64,000 nt of DNA from Protea cynaroides. Its lineage: Eukaryota > Streptophyta > Magnoliopsida > Proteales > Proteaceae. The notes beneath the pieces were generated by a model. The model was not told where the DNA came from, did not search any database, and saw only the letters and a list, made by a program, of their open reading frames with translations. The position numbers and the translations under genes are program-made. Below are positions 10,912 to 23,274 of this stretch, one piece after another. The DNA lies in NCBI GenBank assembly GCA_028583415.1, contig CM053265.1, positions 24,870,830 through 24,934,829 on the forward strand, given 5' to 3'. Within the stretch, counting starts at the first letter, position 1, and every line of letters begins with the position of its first letter.

Positions 10912-12530
10912 ATCGGGTTAAGTATTGTGCTCACTAGTTTTATCTACGTGTCTTGCCTAGATACTTTACCTTCTTTTCATATTCTTACATTTCATACACT
11001 TATAGCAAGGTATTGGGCTTACTAGTTTAATCTACATGTCTTTCCCAAATACAATGCTTTCTTACTCATATATTTATAGTTCATTCACATATAGCTAGGT
11101 ATTTGGGATCACCAGTTTAATCTACGTGTCTTGCCCAAATACTTCGCTTCCTTAATCATACACTAACATGTCATTCACATATAGGAAAGTGTTGGATCAG
11201 TGGGTTAATTTACGTGTTTTGCTCAGACACTTTTTTTTTTTTGGGTAAGTCGTTTTGCTCAGACACTTGCTCTCTTACATGTCTTTTTTATTGGGTAATC
11301 TACTAGGCTCACCGGTTTAATCTACGTGTCATGCCCGGATGCACCTTGCTACATTCTTATCTTTCATACATTTTATAGCAAGGTATTGAGCTCACCAGTT
11401 TAATCTACATGTCTTTCCCAAATACGATATTTTCTTATTCATATGCTTACATAACATTGGCTTATAGCAAGATGTTGGGCTCACCGATTTAATCACGTGT
11501 CTTGCCCAGAAACTTACTTTTTTTTATATTACTATCATATTGGGTTGTGCATCAGGCTCTCTGGTTTAATGTACTTGACTTGCCCCAATGCACCCCGCTA
11601 CATTCTCATCTTTCATTCATTTCCTTATTTGCATGACTTTTACATTGGGTAGTACACCAAACTCACCGGTTTAATCTATGTGGTTTGCCTAGGTGTACTC
11701 CCTTCATTCTTTACTTAAACTTATTATGTCTATTTTCTTATTTGCATATCTATCATGTTGGGGTGGTCCACCGGGCTCACCGATTTAATCTACTTGTCTT
11801 GCCTAGGTGTACCAGCTTCATTCTTTACTTAGTCTTATCATTACTTTACATTTCTTGCTTTTGCTTAATTAGTTTGTTATTTCCCTTTCATTTCAGTCCC
11901 TGTTATTACTATATTGTTCATTAGGCTTATAATAGCCCCTTTTTGTTCATTACATGCCTTAACAAGGTTTATATATTTCATAGCCAATTTTCTTGAAATT
12001 TTTCTACATACTAGCATAGCTTGTCATAGACAATGTGTTTAGATAATTTGTAGAACCAACTTCGGCCTTTACTGTTGAACTCAAACCAGTGTCTTCCCCG
12101 GATGCACCCTCCTCCATTCTCATCTTTCATTCATTTCCTTATTTGCATTACTTTTACATACATTGGGTAGTACACCAGACTCATTGGTTTAATCTACATG
12201 TCTTGCCTAGGTGTACTCCCTTCATTCCTTACGTAAACTTATTATTTCTATTTTCTTCTTTGCATGTCTATTATGTTGGGTGGTACACAGGGCTCACCGG
12301 CTTAATCTACTTGTCTTGCCTAGGTGTACCCCCTTCATTCTTTACTTAGTCTTATCATGACTTTACATTTCTTACTCTTGCTTAACTAGTTTGTTGTTTC
12401 CCTTTCATTTCAGTCCATGTCACTACTACACTGTTCATTAGGCTTATAATAGCCCATTTTTGTTCATTACATGCCTTAACAAGGTTTATATATTTCATAG
12501 CCAAAGTTCTTGAAATTTTCCCACATTCTA
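10912..12530. repeat. Diverged minisatellite, monomer about 90-107 bp
   Basis: At least eleven monomers share a core like GCTCACCGGTTTAATCTACG followed by TGTCTTGCC(C/T)A. There is a higher-order duplication of roughly 500 bp: the block around 11,600-12,000 recurs at about 12,110-12,530, both containing CATTCATTTCCTTATTTGCA and AACAAGGTTTATATATTTCA. Monomers differ by many substitutions, and one (near 11,235) carries a T run. A single monomer left of the LINE at 905-960 shows the array predates the LINE. Confidence 0.85.
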
Positions 12531-13355
12531 GTAGGAGGACTATCCCCCTGCTTGTGCGAAATCAAGAAAAAAAAAAAAAAACTCTCTATAAATCCTTTTA
12601 AAACCTGAACCATATTAGACTACTTAAAAAAATTAAAAAAAATAACAACCCGAGACTATTCTAACAAGAGTACGAACAAAAAGAAGAAACAAAAAAAAAG
12701 AAAAAAAAAGAAAAAAAACCAGTAGTACCTACCCTACTTGAATTTATCTTACAAGAATTAAAACCAGAAGAAAAGAAGAATAAAATAGAGATTCACATGG
12801 AAATAAAGAAACATTAACCAGCTTAAAAAAATAATAAAACTAACTAATACCTAATTCTAGTCGAAATTAAATCCCATAGCAAAGATAGTTGACAAATCTC
12901 TTCCCACAACAAGCACCAAACTCTGTAGAAAGCAAAAAGAGATGCAATGCCTCTTCACTTTTAGCTGAACATCAGCTCTTGTGAAAAAAAAAAATTAATG
13001 AAGAAAAAAGGAAAGGGAAATAACAATGAATAATAACTCTGATCGAAGCTACTCTGAGCAAAACCAGAAGCAAACCTCCGAGACACAGAGAAGAACAAAA
13101 GAACCTCTTACTGTGGTCGTAATACCGACCTTTCCCCCTACTAGAGGGGCCAAAAATGGAGACTTACCCAATGGCCAAAATGGAGTGCTGACATATACTC
13201 CTCTTTAACCTAGTTTGTACCAAACAAGGCTAAAGAAAAGAGAAGAACATCTTTTTTGCCCTTACAGTTATTAGCAGGGGGCATAAGAATAAAAAATGCA
13301 GACTCTCTTGTAGCGACGAAACCAGCCGTGGAACCCTCAAGACGGGTCTGGAAAC
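12531..13355. other. Unassigned, A-rich non-coding stretch
   Basis: This stretch has several A-rich runs (12,560-12,720) and no recognisable coding motif. The 60-codon frame at 13026-13208 has no family I know. The word AAAATGGAGTGCTGACAT near 13,170 also occurs on the minus strand near 35,785, which suggests a shared repeat. Confidence 0.5.
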
Positions 13356-13359
13356 AAGG

Positions 13360-13640
13360 TGAGGTTTCATGCACTTAACAAAACAAGCTTGATAAGAAGG
13401 AGCTCTCCCGCACTTAACAGGACTGGCTCCATTATCGAGACAGACACCCATGCACTCACAGGCCCAAAGTTAGAATTGAAATTGAGCTCTTCGCACTTAA
13501 AGGAACAAAGCTCGATCATCGAGACTGAGACCTACACTTACATAGGCCCGAAGTCAAAATCAAAAGTGAGCTCTCCGCACTTAACGGAACTGAGCTCGGT
13601 CGTTGAGACTAACACCCTACACTTATGCAGGCCTATCAAC
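13360..13640. repeat. Three-copy tandem repeat, unit about 80 bp
   Basis: Three diverged copies each contain CGCACTTAA(C/A)(A/G)GAAC, then GAGCTC, then ATCGAGACTGA-like and ACACTTA.(C)AGGCCC(A/G)AAGT words. No protein family is recognised in any frame. Confidence 0.65.
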
Positions 13641-14256
13641 ATCCCATTTTTGCCACATGTCATGTTTGTCTAGCATCCCTCATTCTGTGTTCCATGGTTC
13701 TGTTTGGTATCCAGATTAGTTGATACATAGTTAAATCTCAGTAGACTGTGGAGATGCCCAATTGATTTAGCTCAATCCAGACCTAACTGGTCTACATAAA
13801 TTCAATCCAGACCTAACTGGTTTCATTGTAATTATATTCTCATACTCATCCTTCCTTTTTTATTTTTCTTTTGTTATTTGTTTTTTATATATTTACTTCC
13901 ATGTTTTTTTTTAGTTTTATATTTATTTGCTATAAAAGAGGGAAGGGAGGCATATGAGGAGTTTTTCTTCTATCCTTTTCGATTTGTGCTTTCGTGGAAG
14001 AGAGCAAAGAGAGGGACGAAAGGGAAAGAGTAGGCTTCACCTTCCTGACCACCATCATTCCTACCTTCACCGACAGCTCCTCCACCAACGATTCCGGTAG
14101 CTGTTATCACCAACTCCTTGTGTTGCATTCGTCGACTATTAGTTGTTCTCACCTCCACTGAAAACTCCACCACCATTGTTTCCAGTAAACCTTACCAAAG
14201 CCATCTTCTATGACTTTTCACCTTTTCATTTTTGCCGACAATCGTGCCTCTCTACT
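13641..14256. other. Unassigned; short duplication and a TATA-like motif
   Basis: TTCAATCCAGACCTAACTGG (with CTCAATCCAGACC before it) occurs twice around 13,772-13,825. TATAAAAGAGGG at about 13,931 is followed by a pyrimidine/purine-rich stretch that could be an old LTR or promoter. I see no coding sequence. Confidence 0.4.
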
Positions 14257-14906
14257 TGTTGATACCATATTTCTTCTGCCAGTAAGAAGATGACACGTGT
14301 CATAGTTGAAGGACGACATGTATCAATACACGTGTTACCTCCAGGATGTTCCCTTATGATGAGTGGAAGTACATGTGCCTAGCATGTGCCAAGTCTCTAA
14401 GTCAAGGACGTATCCTAGTGGGATATCCCATGCACTATTGGATAATCCCCCAACACCATGTAACTCGGAGTAAGACATAGAAACGGCTTCTCTATAAGTA
14501 GATAATAAACGATTATCTAGAATATCGATTATGGTAACTCTTCCTGGTCGTAGGATCTCCATCCTATGGTTGCAGGACATAGCCAACTTAAGATTGCTAG
14601 GAGAGTATGTCTTCTCATCCAATTCTAGCACATAACAACGTATCCGGTTCCAACTAGAGGTACGTATTCTATATAAATACTCGACAATCACATGTATAAT
14701 CACTTTGACTTCACCATCTTTCACTGAGAGAATACTCAGGTTTTCTCCACTCTAAGAAGCTTACCTTCTTCTTGTGAACTCCATACAATGTGCTCTATTA
14801 TTGACTTAATCGTCAGAGTGGTCACCAGACTACCCAATCCGACCTCCGATAACATCTTCTTTCTTGTAGGAGACGGGACATGTCAGTCGGCCCAGTTTCA
14901 GAAGCA
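14257..14906 (+). repeat. Probable 5' LTR of the Tat-like element
   Basis: The end is placed by the CA at 14905-14906 before the ACGG spacer and the primer-binding site TGGTGCCCACCGTGGGG at about 14,913. A TATA-like CTATATAAATACTCG lies near 14,671. The left boundary is the nearest TGTTGATACC and is uncertain, because no second LTR copy is available for comparison. Confidence 0.4.
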
Positions 14907-15399
14907 ACGGTTTGGTGCCCACCGTGGGGCCCTGACTATTCTCTTTGGTTTCACTAGACTCATCATGCTTTTTGAGATGTTGATGAATACTCACAGCAAC
15001 CTCTGACAGGAATGACCAAACCGAAGGGAATCAATCTCTCGCAACGAGGAACCTATCAGGAACGGTGGTAGGGATCTCCCTATAGGCCATAATCCAGCAG
15101 CTCCAACGTCGATTCAGGACTTGGCCACATAGTACGTGACTCAGGATCAGCTTTGGGCTATATCCGAATAGCTTTCCACGATTACACACAAAATAATCAG
15201 ATCCCAAGGGTACACCCTCTCTTGTTGAGGCGAGATCCAGGAGGGCCAAGCTGATATCGATTCGATAATCCAACAAATCGGCATGACATTCCCCTAGTCA
15301 CCAACATGCTGGGATGTCTGATTTGATCACATTAGAAGACCAAAGAGTAAAAACTCAAGGAATCGTAATCTTAGAATGTTAGTGCATGACTGACTTGGA

Positions 15400-16964
15400 G
15401 AACGGGGAAATCAACGATATCAAGGATCCCCTTCCCAAGAAGATCTTCAAGCTAGAATGGACGGTGCCCAAACTAAGAAGGAGGTTGTCGAGCAGCTCGT
15501 TGTCGACCGGGTAGCTACTGCTAATGCTACCTCCTTTATCGCCACACTAGCAGCATTAAGACCACATGGAACACAAGTCTGGTGCTGCTGCTGACTTCTA
15601 TTCCAGTATCTGTAATGGTCCCATAGCCAGGAACTCTGGAGTATCAATTGATGGCCATGCAGGGTAAACTCAACGAGATGAAAAAAAAACAGGCAAGTTC
15701 CACAAAAAAGAAAGAATACCACGCTGATATGGCATTCTCTAGGGAGACCTCGACGAAAACCCTTCACTATGCCAAAGATCGATCCATACGATGGAACCAC
15801 TGACCCCCATCTGCATCTCGATAACTACTCGGCCATGATGCTACTTCATGGCTATGATGATGCTATCCTCTGTTGAGCATTCCCATCAACCCTCAAAGGA
15901 CTGGGACAACTTTGGTTCAATAATCTCCCGATCAACTCAATCAAAAACTTTGACGAGCTGAGCGATCGGTTCTTTTAATACTTCCAAACTCAGATGGCCC
16001 CCAAGAATACGCACAACAATCTAACGGCAATCAAACAGAAGCTAGACAAGATTTTGATGGCCTTCCTCACTAGATTCAACAATGAGGTTCTAAAAATAAA
16101 GAACCTCAACCCAATAGTAATATCCACAACTCTCATGCAAGGAATAGCTGATGAAGACCTTCTGAAGTCACTTTATAAAAGGCAATCGACCAACCTTGTC
16201 CACTTGCGGGCTTAGTGCTAGAAGTATGCCACTGCCAACGATACCCTACTCCTAGCAAAGAAGAAAGGAAAGACCATAGCAGCCAAAAATAAGAAGTGGA
16301 GTGACACATAGGCTAGCAACTCGACTTCCAACGAACCTTCTAACAAATAAAAGTCGAGGAAAGACAGCTACCCCTAGAAACAGGTAGCAAAGATGGATTT
16401 TAATTGGGACGCATTCACACCTCTAAACATTCCCATGTTGGAGGTAATGTACAACCTAAAGGAAACAAAGCTGGAGCTCTTGGAACCACCGAAGATGAAA
16501 GCAGATCCAAAGCACTAATCATCCAAAAAGTACTGTAAGTATCACTGTGACTGTGGTCACGACACTGACAGATGCCGAGCTCTAAGTTATGAAATCGAAG
16601 ACCTGATTAAACACGGCCACATAAAGGAATATGTAGATAAGCCTCAGTTTAAAGGTCAACAGAAGGATAAACAACCTTCAGACTATAAGACTGATGCAAA
16701 ACCATGACAAGGTCCCAAAGATCAGGATGACTCCGAGGATAACCCTTTGGATTCACCACCACCCAATAAGGTCGGTGATCCTCGAGGATAGATTGGGGTG
16801 ATAATGAAAGCCCAATACAGAGCCAATCACAAGGCAGTTCGCAGAACAAAGGGCATAACCCAACTCAGTGACAACGTAAGGTATGGAGTGCCAACGAGGT
16901 TTAGTAAGCCATGACTGAGCTAACAAGGTGGATTGAAAAATTTTATCTGGCAAAGCAGTCAGGG
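15400..16964 (+). pseudogene. Tat-like gag remnant
   Basis: This is the capsid/nucleocapsid gene. Recognisable pieces are PKIDPYDGTTDP near 15,770, a core with AFPSTLKG and QLWFNNLP near 15,880-15,930, then LTAIKQKLDKILMAFLTRFN (16,020-16,080) and QGIADEDLLKSLYKRQ. A nucleocapsid-like YHCDCGHDTDRCRALSYEIE follows near 16,535-16,600. More than ten stops interrupt it, many of them TAG or TGA where Gln, Arg or Trp is expected. The frame ends at the Athila-like insertion at 16965. Confidence 0.75.
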
Positions 16965-16969
16965 GCCAA

Positions 16970-18312
16970 TGATGGATTCATAATTTTATAAATTTATTTT
17001 CCTTATATTTAGTTTATTTAACATATTATATGTCTTATAATACTCATTTGTGATGATTCTTTATGTATAAGACATTGGTGGAAAATATTGATAATTTATG
17101 TTTAAAATAAAAAAAATTATGATATTTTTAATAATGACCTTCTGAATTTCATGCAGGTTTTTAATGTGGAAAGAATTCTAGAAATCAAACGTAATCCAAA
17201 AATATGATCTGGAAATCTGATTTAAATTCAAATCAGAGAAGGAAGATTACCACCCATAGAAGATTTACTATTGGAAGGATTTGATTGATTGTCAGAAATC
17301 TTGAGGAGAATATATACCTCTATGGAATATTACAAGATTGGCAAGTCTAGAGGTGACATTTGGTTAATGATGGAATGATTCTCTATCTAATCTAGGCAAG
17401 AGGATTTTGTTTAATCTTTATTTTCATGTAATAAGGTTGTCAATTCTAGACATACCAGTTTTAGTCTTCTTTACTCTGTCTATTTAAGCAATGTAAAAGC
17501 TACGTAATAGAGCACCAAGAATTATTGAGAAGATAGTTTTATTTCTTTTGTCTTTTTTTTTCTATCATATCTAGCTAAGTTCTTTAGTCGATTCAAGAGG
17601 AATTAAATCCGGTTAGTAAAATTATGAGACTCTATTCTTAATTTTAATTATTCTTCTATTCAAATATCTGTGTTTCTTGGTTTTTCAAGTTAATGACTGT
17701 ATGATTCAGTTTATTAAGAGGCATATTAATTGAGTGAGTTGTGTGGTTTATAGCTAACCTGAATCCATAATTCGTAATTGTTATGGTAGTCAGGAAAAGT
17801 AGCAATTGAACAGAACAATTATGATCTAAGTTTTTGTTACTTGCTTAAAGGAAACATAGAATGAATTAAATAATCTGACGCTTGTTAGATTATTGTTCAT
17901 CTTTAACTCCCTCCAAGAGTGTAATGCTATCAGTAAATTTATGAGGATTGCTTAATACCAATTGGTTTATTGATAAGAATTATTTGTGTGCTGGGCTCAA
18001 ATTAATGAAATTAGGGAAGGTAAGGATTGTCTAGATTTTTAATAATCCTTGGTTAAATTTTTAAATAGAGAATAATATATATGAGGTCAGTGATCAATTT
18101 GTAGCCGTGAGTAAATTTTCTTGAATCGACATCATCTTCCATTGAATTTTTGTTACTTAATTTTGTTGTCAATTAAATTGCAGAAGAAAACCCCCCTTTT
18201 TCTTGGTAAGTAGACAATTTGATTAACTAGTTTTTGTGGATCGACCTTTACTTATCATTACTATTCACTGTAGGTAGAGTAATTCATTTTTGGCTGCGTT
18301 CAATAAGCATCA
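16970..18312 (+). repeat. 5' LTR of the Athila-like element
   Basis: This 1343-bp LTR is nearly identical in layout to the copy at 26101-27441. A TATA-like CTATTTAAGCAATGTAAAAG lies near 17,480 at a promoter-like position. Confidence 0.9.
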
Positions 18313-18317
18313 AAATT

Positions 18318-18335
18318 TGGCACCGTTGTCGGAGA
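18318..18335 (+). promoter_or_regulatory. Primer-binding site of the Athila-like element
   Basis: TGGCACCGTTGTCGGAGA lies five bases after the 5' LTR. It is a variant of the TGGCGCCGTTGCCGGGGA-type site used by Athila-lineage elements. Confidence 0.8.
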
Positions 18336-18479
18336 CTAGTTTTAATCAGATTGTGATTGTTTTCATTCTATTTAATTTTTTTAGTAACTTGTGTTCTTAC
18401 CTTTGTGTGAAGTTTTTTTTTTTCGATGTTCGTAGTTTTTTCAATAGGTATTGCTTGCGCATGAAATTTTGGATGACTT

Positions 18480-18673
18480 AGGGGCGCTACAAGAAGCTTA
18501 TTTCGAAGAACATAAAAAAAATTAAAAAAATTAAAAGAATCTTTCCAAAGCGTTTCATGACAAGAGGATTATGAGGAAACAATTTGTAATTGGACAGAAA
18601 GTATAGCTTTACAATTCGAGACTTAAATTGATGTCTGGCAAGTTACATTCTCGTTGGATTGGATTCTTTGAAG
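18480..18673 (+). pseudogene. Athila-like pol tail, part 1 (integrase C-terminus)
   Basis: The frame reads DALQEAYFEEH, SKAFHDKRI, then KQFVIGQKV and LYNSRLKLMSGKLHSRWIG. This is the C-terminal integrase region of Athila/Tat pol that precedes the polyprotein end. It breaks at FFEV, where the copia element inserted, and resumes at 25,513. It sits only about 150 bases after the primer-binding site, so the whole upstream gag-pol has been lost. Confidence 0.85.
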
Positions 18674-20841
18674 TGTTGGACTTTATGTTGTCATTGTTGA
18701 CAACTTGGCTGATATGACAATGTTTGTGAGCATACAGTCAAAGAAATTAGGAGAGAGAGTGTCAGTGTAGGAGAGAGAGTGTCAGTGCAGTGGCAAAGCT
18801 AGAGTAATCTGGAGCAACCTCGCATGTGTGTTCTACAGTGTTCTACATGTGTTTCAGATGGCTTGAAGCGAGTTAAATGGCATTCTACATCAAGTTTGAT
18901 GAGAGAGAGTGACTGTGGACTGTGGACCCCACTGGTGATGTGGCACAGCTTCTCTAATGATGTGGCTGAGTTTCTGATGATGCGACAGTGTTACTGAAGA
19001 TATGATAAAGTTTTTCATATTTCTCATATTGTGGAAAAGGTAATTGAAGAGAGAGAAAGAAGAGAGAGAAATTAGAGAGAGAAAGAGGAGAGAGAAAAAT
19101 GTGAATGGGACCCACAGGTGTGGAGGCAAGGTGACATGCCAATACGGCAGCCCACGGCACTTGGCATGCATGCACGCAAAGTTTTGGGTTCAAATTCCAA
19201 GGTTTGACAGAGTTTTAACTTTGGGCCTATTTTTGGTGGGTTCCGCAGCAGGTTCATAGAAATTCGACAGTGGAAAGATGTAGAGCGTCGAGTTATCTTT
19301 CCACCGCAACTTGAATCACTCAATTCCAACGTCGGATGAGAGAGATATCGCAGTTTCTGTTGGATCGCTCGAAAAGAAGATGCAAGATCAGCAGCTGAAT
19401 TTGAGCCACGATGCTCAGATCCACTTTGAATGGATTAGATCAAGACGGGCTCCAGTGTAATGCGGCGGCAACGTCGAGATTCCATCGGGAGGCTTTTGGT
19501 TGGGCAAACGTAAGTTAATATGGTTATTCTTGTTACATGAAACAGGTTCCTTGATTCCATGTGACGCACGTACAGGTACGGCGGCTGAGAAGATCCAAAT
19601 CGAAGAGTCACAAGTGGACTCGATCGCGCCTGACGTGATTTGTGCCGATCCAACGACAATAAGACAATCCCGCCTTTTTAAGGTTATCCGACGGCTGGTA
19701 GAGGAGATTCCACATCACCCAATCAGCGTTCGACAACGCGCAGGAGCGGGCAGCGATTCCGTGTAGCGCAGGTGCACGGTATGCCTCCGAAAGATTCTGT
19801 TTTGAATTTTCTGATTGGCCAAACTTCAAACGCCATAACTTCTTCATCTGAGCTCCAAATCGGTCCGTTCAAGTTGCAGTTTCCATATTTTTGGATGCTC
19901 TATACATTGGGCACATTTGGGAGTTGTAAAAACGCTGATAAAAATCAAAAATAGGGTTTTTAAGTTTAACAAAGGGTTTTTCTAGGGTTTCGTGCCCATG
20001 AAAGTGATCAATCACCAACTACCTCTTCTCTGTGCATCAATGGAGTGTTAAATCCCTATGAGAGGTCAGTAGAGCTTTTATTTTTATATTCATGGTGATT
20101 ATGGGTTATGTGGAAGAAATTAGAAGCCTGTGAGCGAGGTGTGCTCTGTGAATCGATCTCTATCATCATTGAAGACTGTTAGAGAGTACCTGAGAGAAGT
20201 GTGAAGCTTCAGAGTGATTGTTGGCCATTTGAAAGCATTGTATGTGAGATTCTCAATTCCTTATCTATTTATGCTTTCAATTTATTGTATGCTAGCGTAG
20301 GTGCAAATTGTTGAATACCTAGCTAGTGGGGGAAAATTGTAAGGCAAATTTATAAGCCTAAAAAATTTCTGTTATTTGCTTCTCATGGGTGCGGGTTAAG
20401 CGTGGTGTCCAGTGTGTGCTGAACACTGGTACTTGATACTTGAATTCCTGACACATGTGTGCCCTCCTAGTTTTATGCTAGGTAAATTAGGTGTATGTAT
20501 TCCCTGCTGTGTAGACAGCAAAAAGAAGTGTATTTATATACGGAGCATGTTGGGCATTACTCCGTGGACTAACCATGACACACTATGTTGGTGAACCACG
20601 TATATCCTGTATTGTGGACTGTCTTTATTTTCCTATATATTTTGGAGTGCGTGGAATGACTTGCAGGATGGGTGTGCAAATCTGGTAGACCTGGTCACTG
20701 AGTGGTAGCGAGGTAGATTTGCATACGTTTGTGTGTGTGTAAAAGAATATATCTCCATCAGCTCTGGGCAGCAGTAAATAATCAAGAAAAAATTTCAGAC
20801 ACTGATTCACCCCCCCTCTCAGTGTCATATCAAGTTCATCA
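18674..20841 (+). repeat. 5' LTR of the copia element
   Basis: This 2168-bp LTR matches the 3' copy closely, except that it lacks about 70 bases present in the 3' copy at about 23,975-24,048. Confidence 0.92.
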
Positions 20842-20843
20842 AT

Positions 20844-20854
20844 TGGTATCAGAG
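20844..20854 (+). promoter_or_regulatory. Copia primer-binding site (initiator-Met tRNA)
   Basis: TGGTATCAGAG follows the LTR end after a 2-base spacer and continues GTGCC instead of the usual C. Confidence 0.8.
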
Positions 20855-20905
20855 TGCCAGGCTCAGTGACAGCTTAATCAGCAGCTGAGTGATCAGAGGA
20901 CAGTT

Positions 20906-22517
20906 ATGACACTAGGTGAAGGTTTTAACAGGCCCCCATTGTTTGATGGGACAGAATTTGTATTTTGGAAGAGAAGAATGGAGATATACATTGGGTCTCT
21001 TGGGTTTGATGTATGGGCTTCTATTGAGAATGGCTACACTCCTCATGATACGAATGCTCCCACTGCAGTAGACAAGAAATTTTTTGAAAACAATAGAAAG
21101 ACTTTAAATGCTATTCAAGGGGGACTGACAAACAGTGAACTGGCTAAAGTAATGGACTGCAAGACAGCAAAAGATGTCTGGGATAGATTGATCAACATAT
21201 ATGAAGGAGATAAGAAGATCAAGACAGTCAAGCTACAAATATTCAGAGGTCAGTTTGAGAACCTGAAGATGTATGAAGATGATAGCAATGACAGTTACAA
21301 GGCCAAAAGCTTCAAGAAGAACAAGCCTAAAAGAAAAAGCTTTATTTCCAAGAGAAACAGTGACACTTCATATGATAACTCAGATGATACTTCAGAGGGT
21401 GAGTCTAGTGAGGCTTTGTTCATGATTTTCCTTGAAGAACGAGAAGAGAACAAAAATGAAAAATCAAGCTCAAGCAGTGACGAAGAAGGTGAAATAAATC
21501 CTGAAACATAGTTTCAAGCAGCTATGAAGGAACTTAACAAAGAATGAAAGAATAACAAGTTTGTCTCAAGAGAACTTAAAAAACAGAAACAGTTGATTCA
21601 AGACTTGAGAGTTCAAGATGTAGAGTCCAAGAAAATTATTGACAGTCTCAAGACTCAGCCTGAACAGGTATCTACAGGCCACTCCAAATTAATGACTGAG
21701 AATGCAGGTTTGAGAGTTCAACTTGAAATACAAGCCCCTGTGATGAGTAAATTTGAAGAACTTGAGAAGGAATTTATTCTGTTAAAAGCAAAAGTGACTG
21801 AGTATGAAAAAGAAGAGCTTGAGAGACGATAAAAATTAACTCAACCAGATGAGCCAAGTAAGACTCTATTGCACCCTAGTAGCAGCAAGCTAGATGGAAT
21901 TATAAATTCTCAAAGACCTTCCAATGTTAAATTTGGTCTTGGTTTTGATAAGGGAGAGACTTCTAATAGTGTCAACTCAAAGAAGAAATGTCTCATCTCT
22001 TTTGTGAAAGAGAGTGGAAAGGGCAAAGCTCCTATGATTTATGTTCAAGAAAAAAATCATGTTCTTATTCAACAGACTAATAATGCAATGCAAAGCAAGA
22101 GAGTAGAGTAGAGTAACTTCTATGGAAGAAATTATCCTAATGCACCACAGAGACAGATGAGGTACATGGCACCTTCTAGGCCAAAATCTTATTTTCAGGG
22201 ATATTGTTATAAATGCAATGCTAATGGTCACAAGATAGTTCAACATGAGAGAAGTCAGATTTGAAAGTAGAAATCAGTTTGCTTCCCTTGAAGAAAATTT
22301 TGTTGAGTGCTACAATTGTCATAACTATGGGCATATTGCAAGAGAATGCAGAACAATTTTTTCATTCACACCACCTCGACAAAGAGTTGTAGGAAGAAGA
22401 CCTCAAAAAGTGTCACAGCAAAGGGAGAGTAGCCAAAGAAAGGTTAAGCAGAGAATGATAAAAAGACTCCACCAGTTGTTAGAAAAGTGTGGAAAAAGAA
22501 AATCAATGCAGATTTAG
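20906..22517 (+). pseudogene. Copia gag, partly deleted and frameshifted
   Basis: ATG at 20906 opens a 201-residue frame beginning MTLGEGFNRPPLFDGTEF and containing WKRRMEIYI, the usual N-terminus of copia gag (DUF4219/UBN2 type). After KLQIFRGQFENLKMYEDD the expected remainder of the capsid domain is missing; the frame jumps to a Lys/Ser-rich segment. Downstream are a probable coiled coil (21593-21832), a damaged knuckle (CYKCNANGHK near 22,206) and an intact CCHC knuckle CYNCHNYGHIAREC near 22,310. Several stops interrupt it. Confidence 0.8.
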
Positions 22518-22939
22518 TAGAAGAAGAAAGTGATGGTGTTGCATGCTTCGAGACAACGTTCAAGACACAAGATAAGCCGTCTCCTTGGATACTTGACAGT
22601 GGATGTTCTAGTCACATGACAGGTGAAAAGAAAATGTTTCAGCAGCTTCAGCAATATGAGCGAGGTATAGTGAAGTTTAGAAACAATGAAGGGGTCAAGG
22701 TAGCTGGAAAGGGTTCTATCAGCATCAACAATGGAAAGGTGAAACTCCATGATGTGTTTTATGTGTCAGGACTCAAGCACAACGTTCTCAGCATCAGTCA
22801 GATTTGTGATAGAGGGCATGAAGTGATCTTCAATAAACAAGGATGTGAGATCAAAAGAGTTGAAAGTGACAAGATTGTGGCTTCAGGACAAAGAACCTCA
22901 AGGAATTTATACACTCTGATAGAGAGTGTCGAAGATTAA
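22487..22939 (+). pseudogene. Copia aspartic protease, last surviving part of pol
   Basis: This is the protease that cleaves the polyprotein. It contains the catalytic DSG in PWILDSGCSSHMTGEKKMF near 22,590, then KVAGKGSISI and HDVFYVSGLKHNVLSISQI, the standard copia protease-to-integrase linker. The frame stops at 22939, where the GAG-pre-integrase, integrase and reverse transcriptase should follow; the 3' untranslated region starts instead. It is on the same strand as gag but needs a frame change. Confidence 0.85.
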
Positions 22940-23274
22940 TGCATGACCATGCTCACCAAGCAGTGAGTTGTTTGGAGTGAGGGGGAGCAATGTGTATTTG
23001 TTATATCCTTTTTGCTCCCGATGATAGACTCAGGGGGAGTCCTATGGTATTTATATGTTGAGTGGTGTATGCATATGTTTGTTATCTTTCATCTCCTTAT
23101 GTTGGACTCAGGGGGAGTCTGGTGATGTTTTTATGTGTTGATATAATGATTTTTTTTTCTGGCCCATAGGATTGGAAAGATGCGGTGGGCACTCCTATGT
23201 GGTATGCCCCTTTGTATTTGTTGTCAAAGGGGGAGAAAGATCTCATGTGCAGACTGAGTTGCCAACAAGGAGAT
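22940..23274 (+). other. Copia 3' untranslated region with repeated purine tracts
   Basis: GGGGGAG occurs at least four times (near 22,981, 23,032, 23,112 and 23,229), each preceded by words such as GACTCAG. The most LTR-proximal tract CAAAGGGGGAGA lies about 38 bases before the 3' LTR. CCAACAA and TTGTTGG form a short inverted repeat across the LTR junction. Confidence 0.75.

Noticed and set aside
10912..12530. Considered as a centromeric satellite
   Set aside because: Copy number in view is small and monomers are strongly diverged; nothing here shows a centromeric location.
20731..20745. GT-rich run in the copia LTR as a regulatory site
   Set aside because: A short GTGTGTGTG run present in both LTRs, with no evidence of function.
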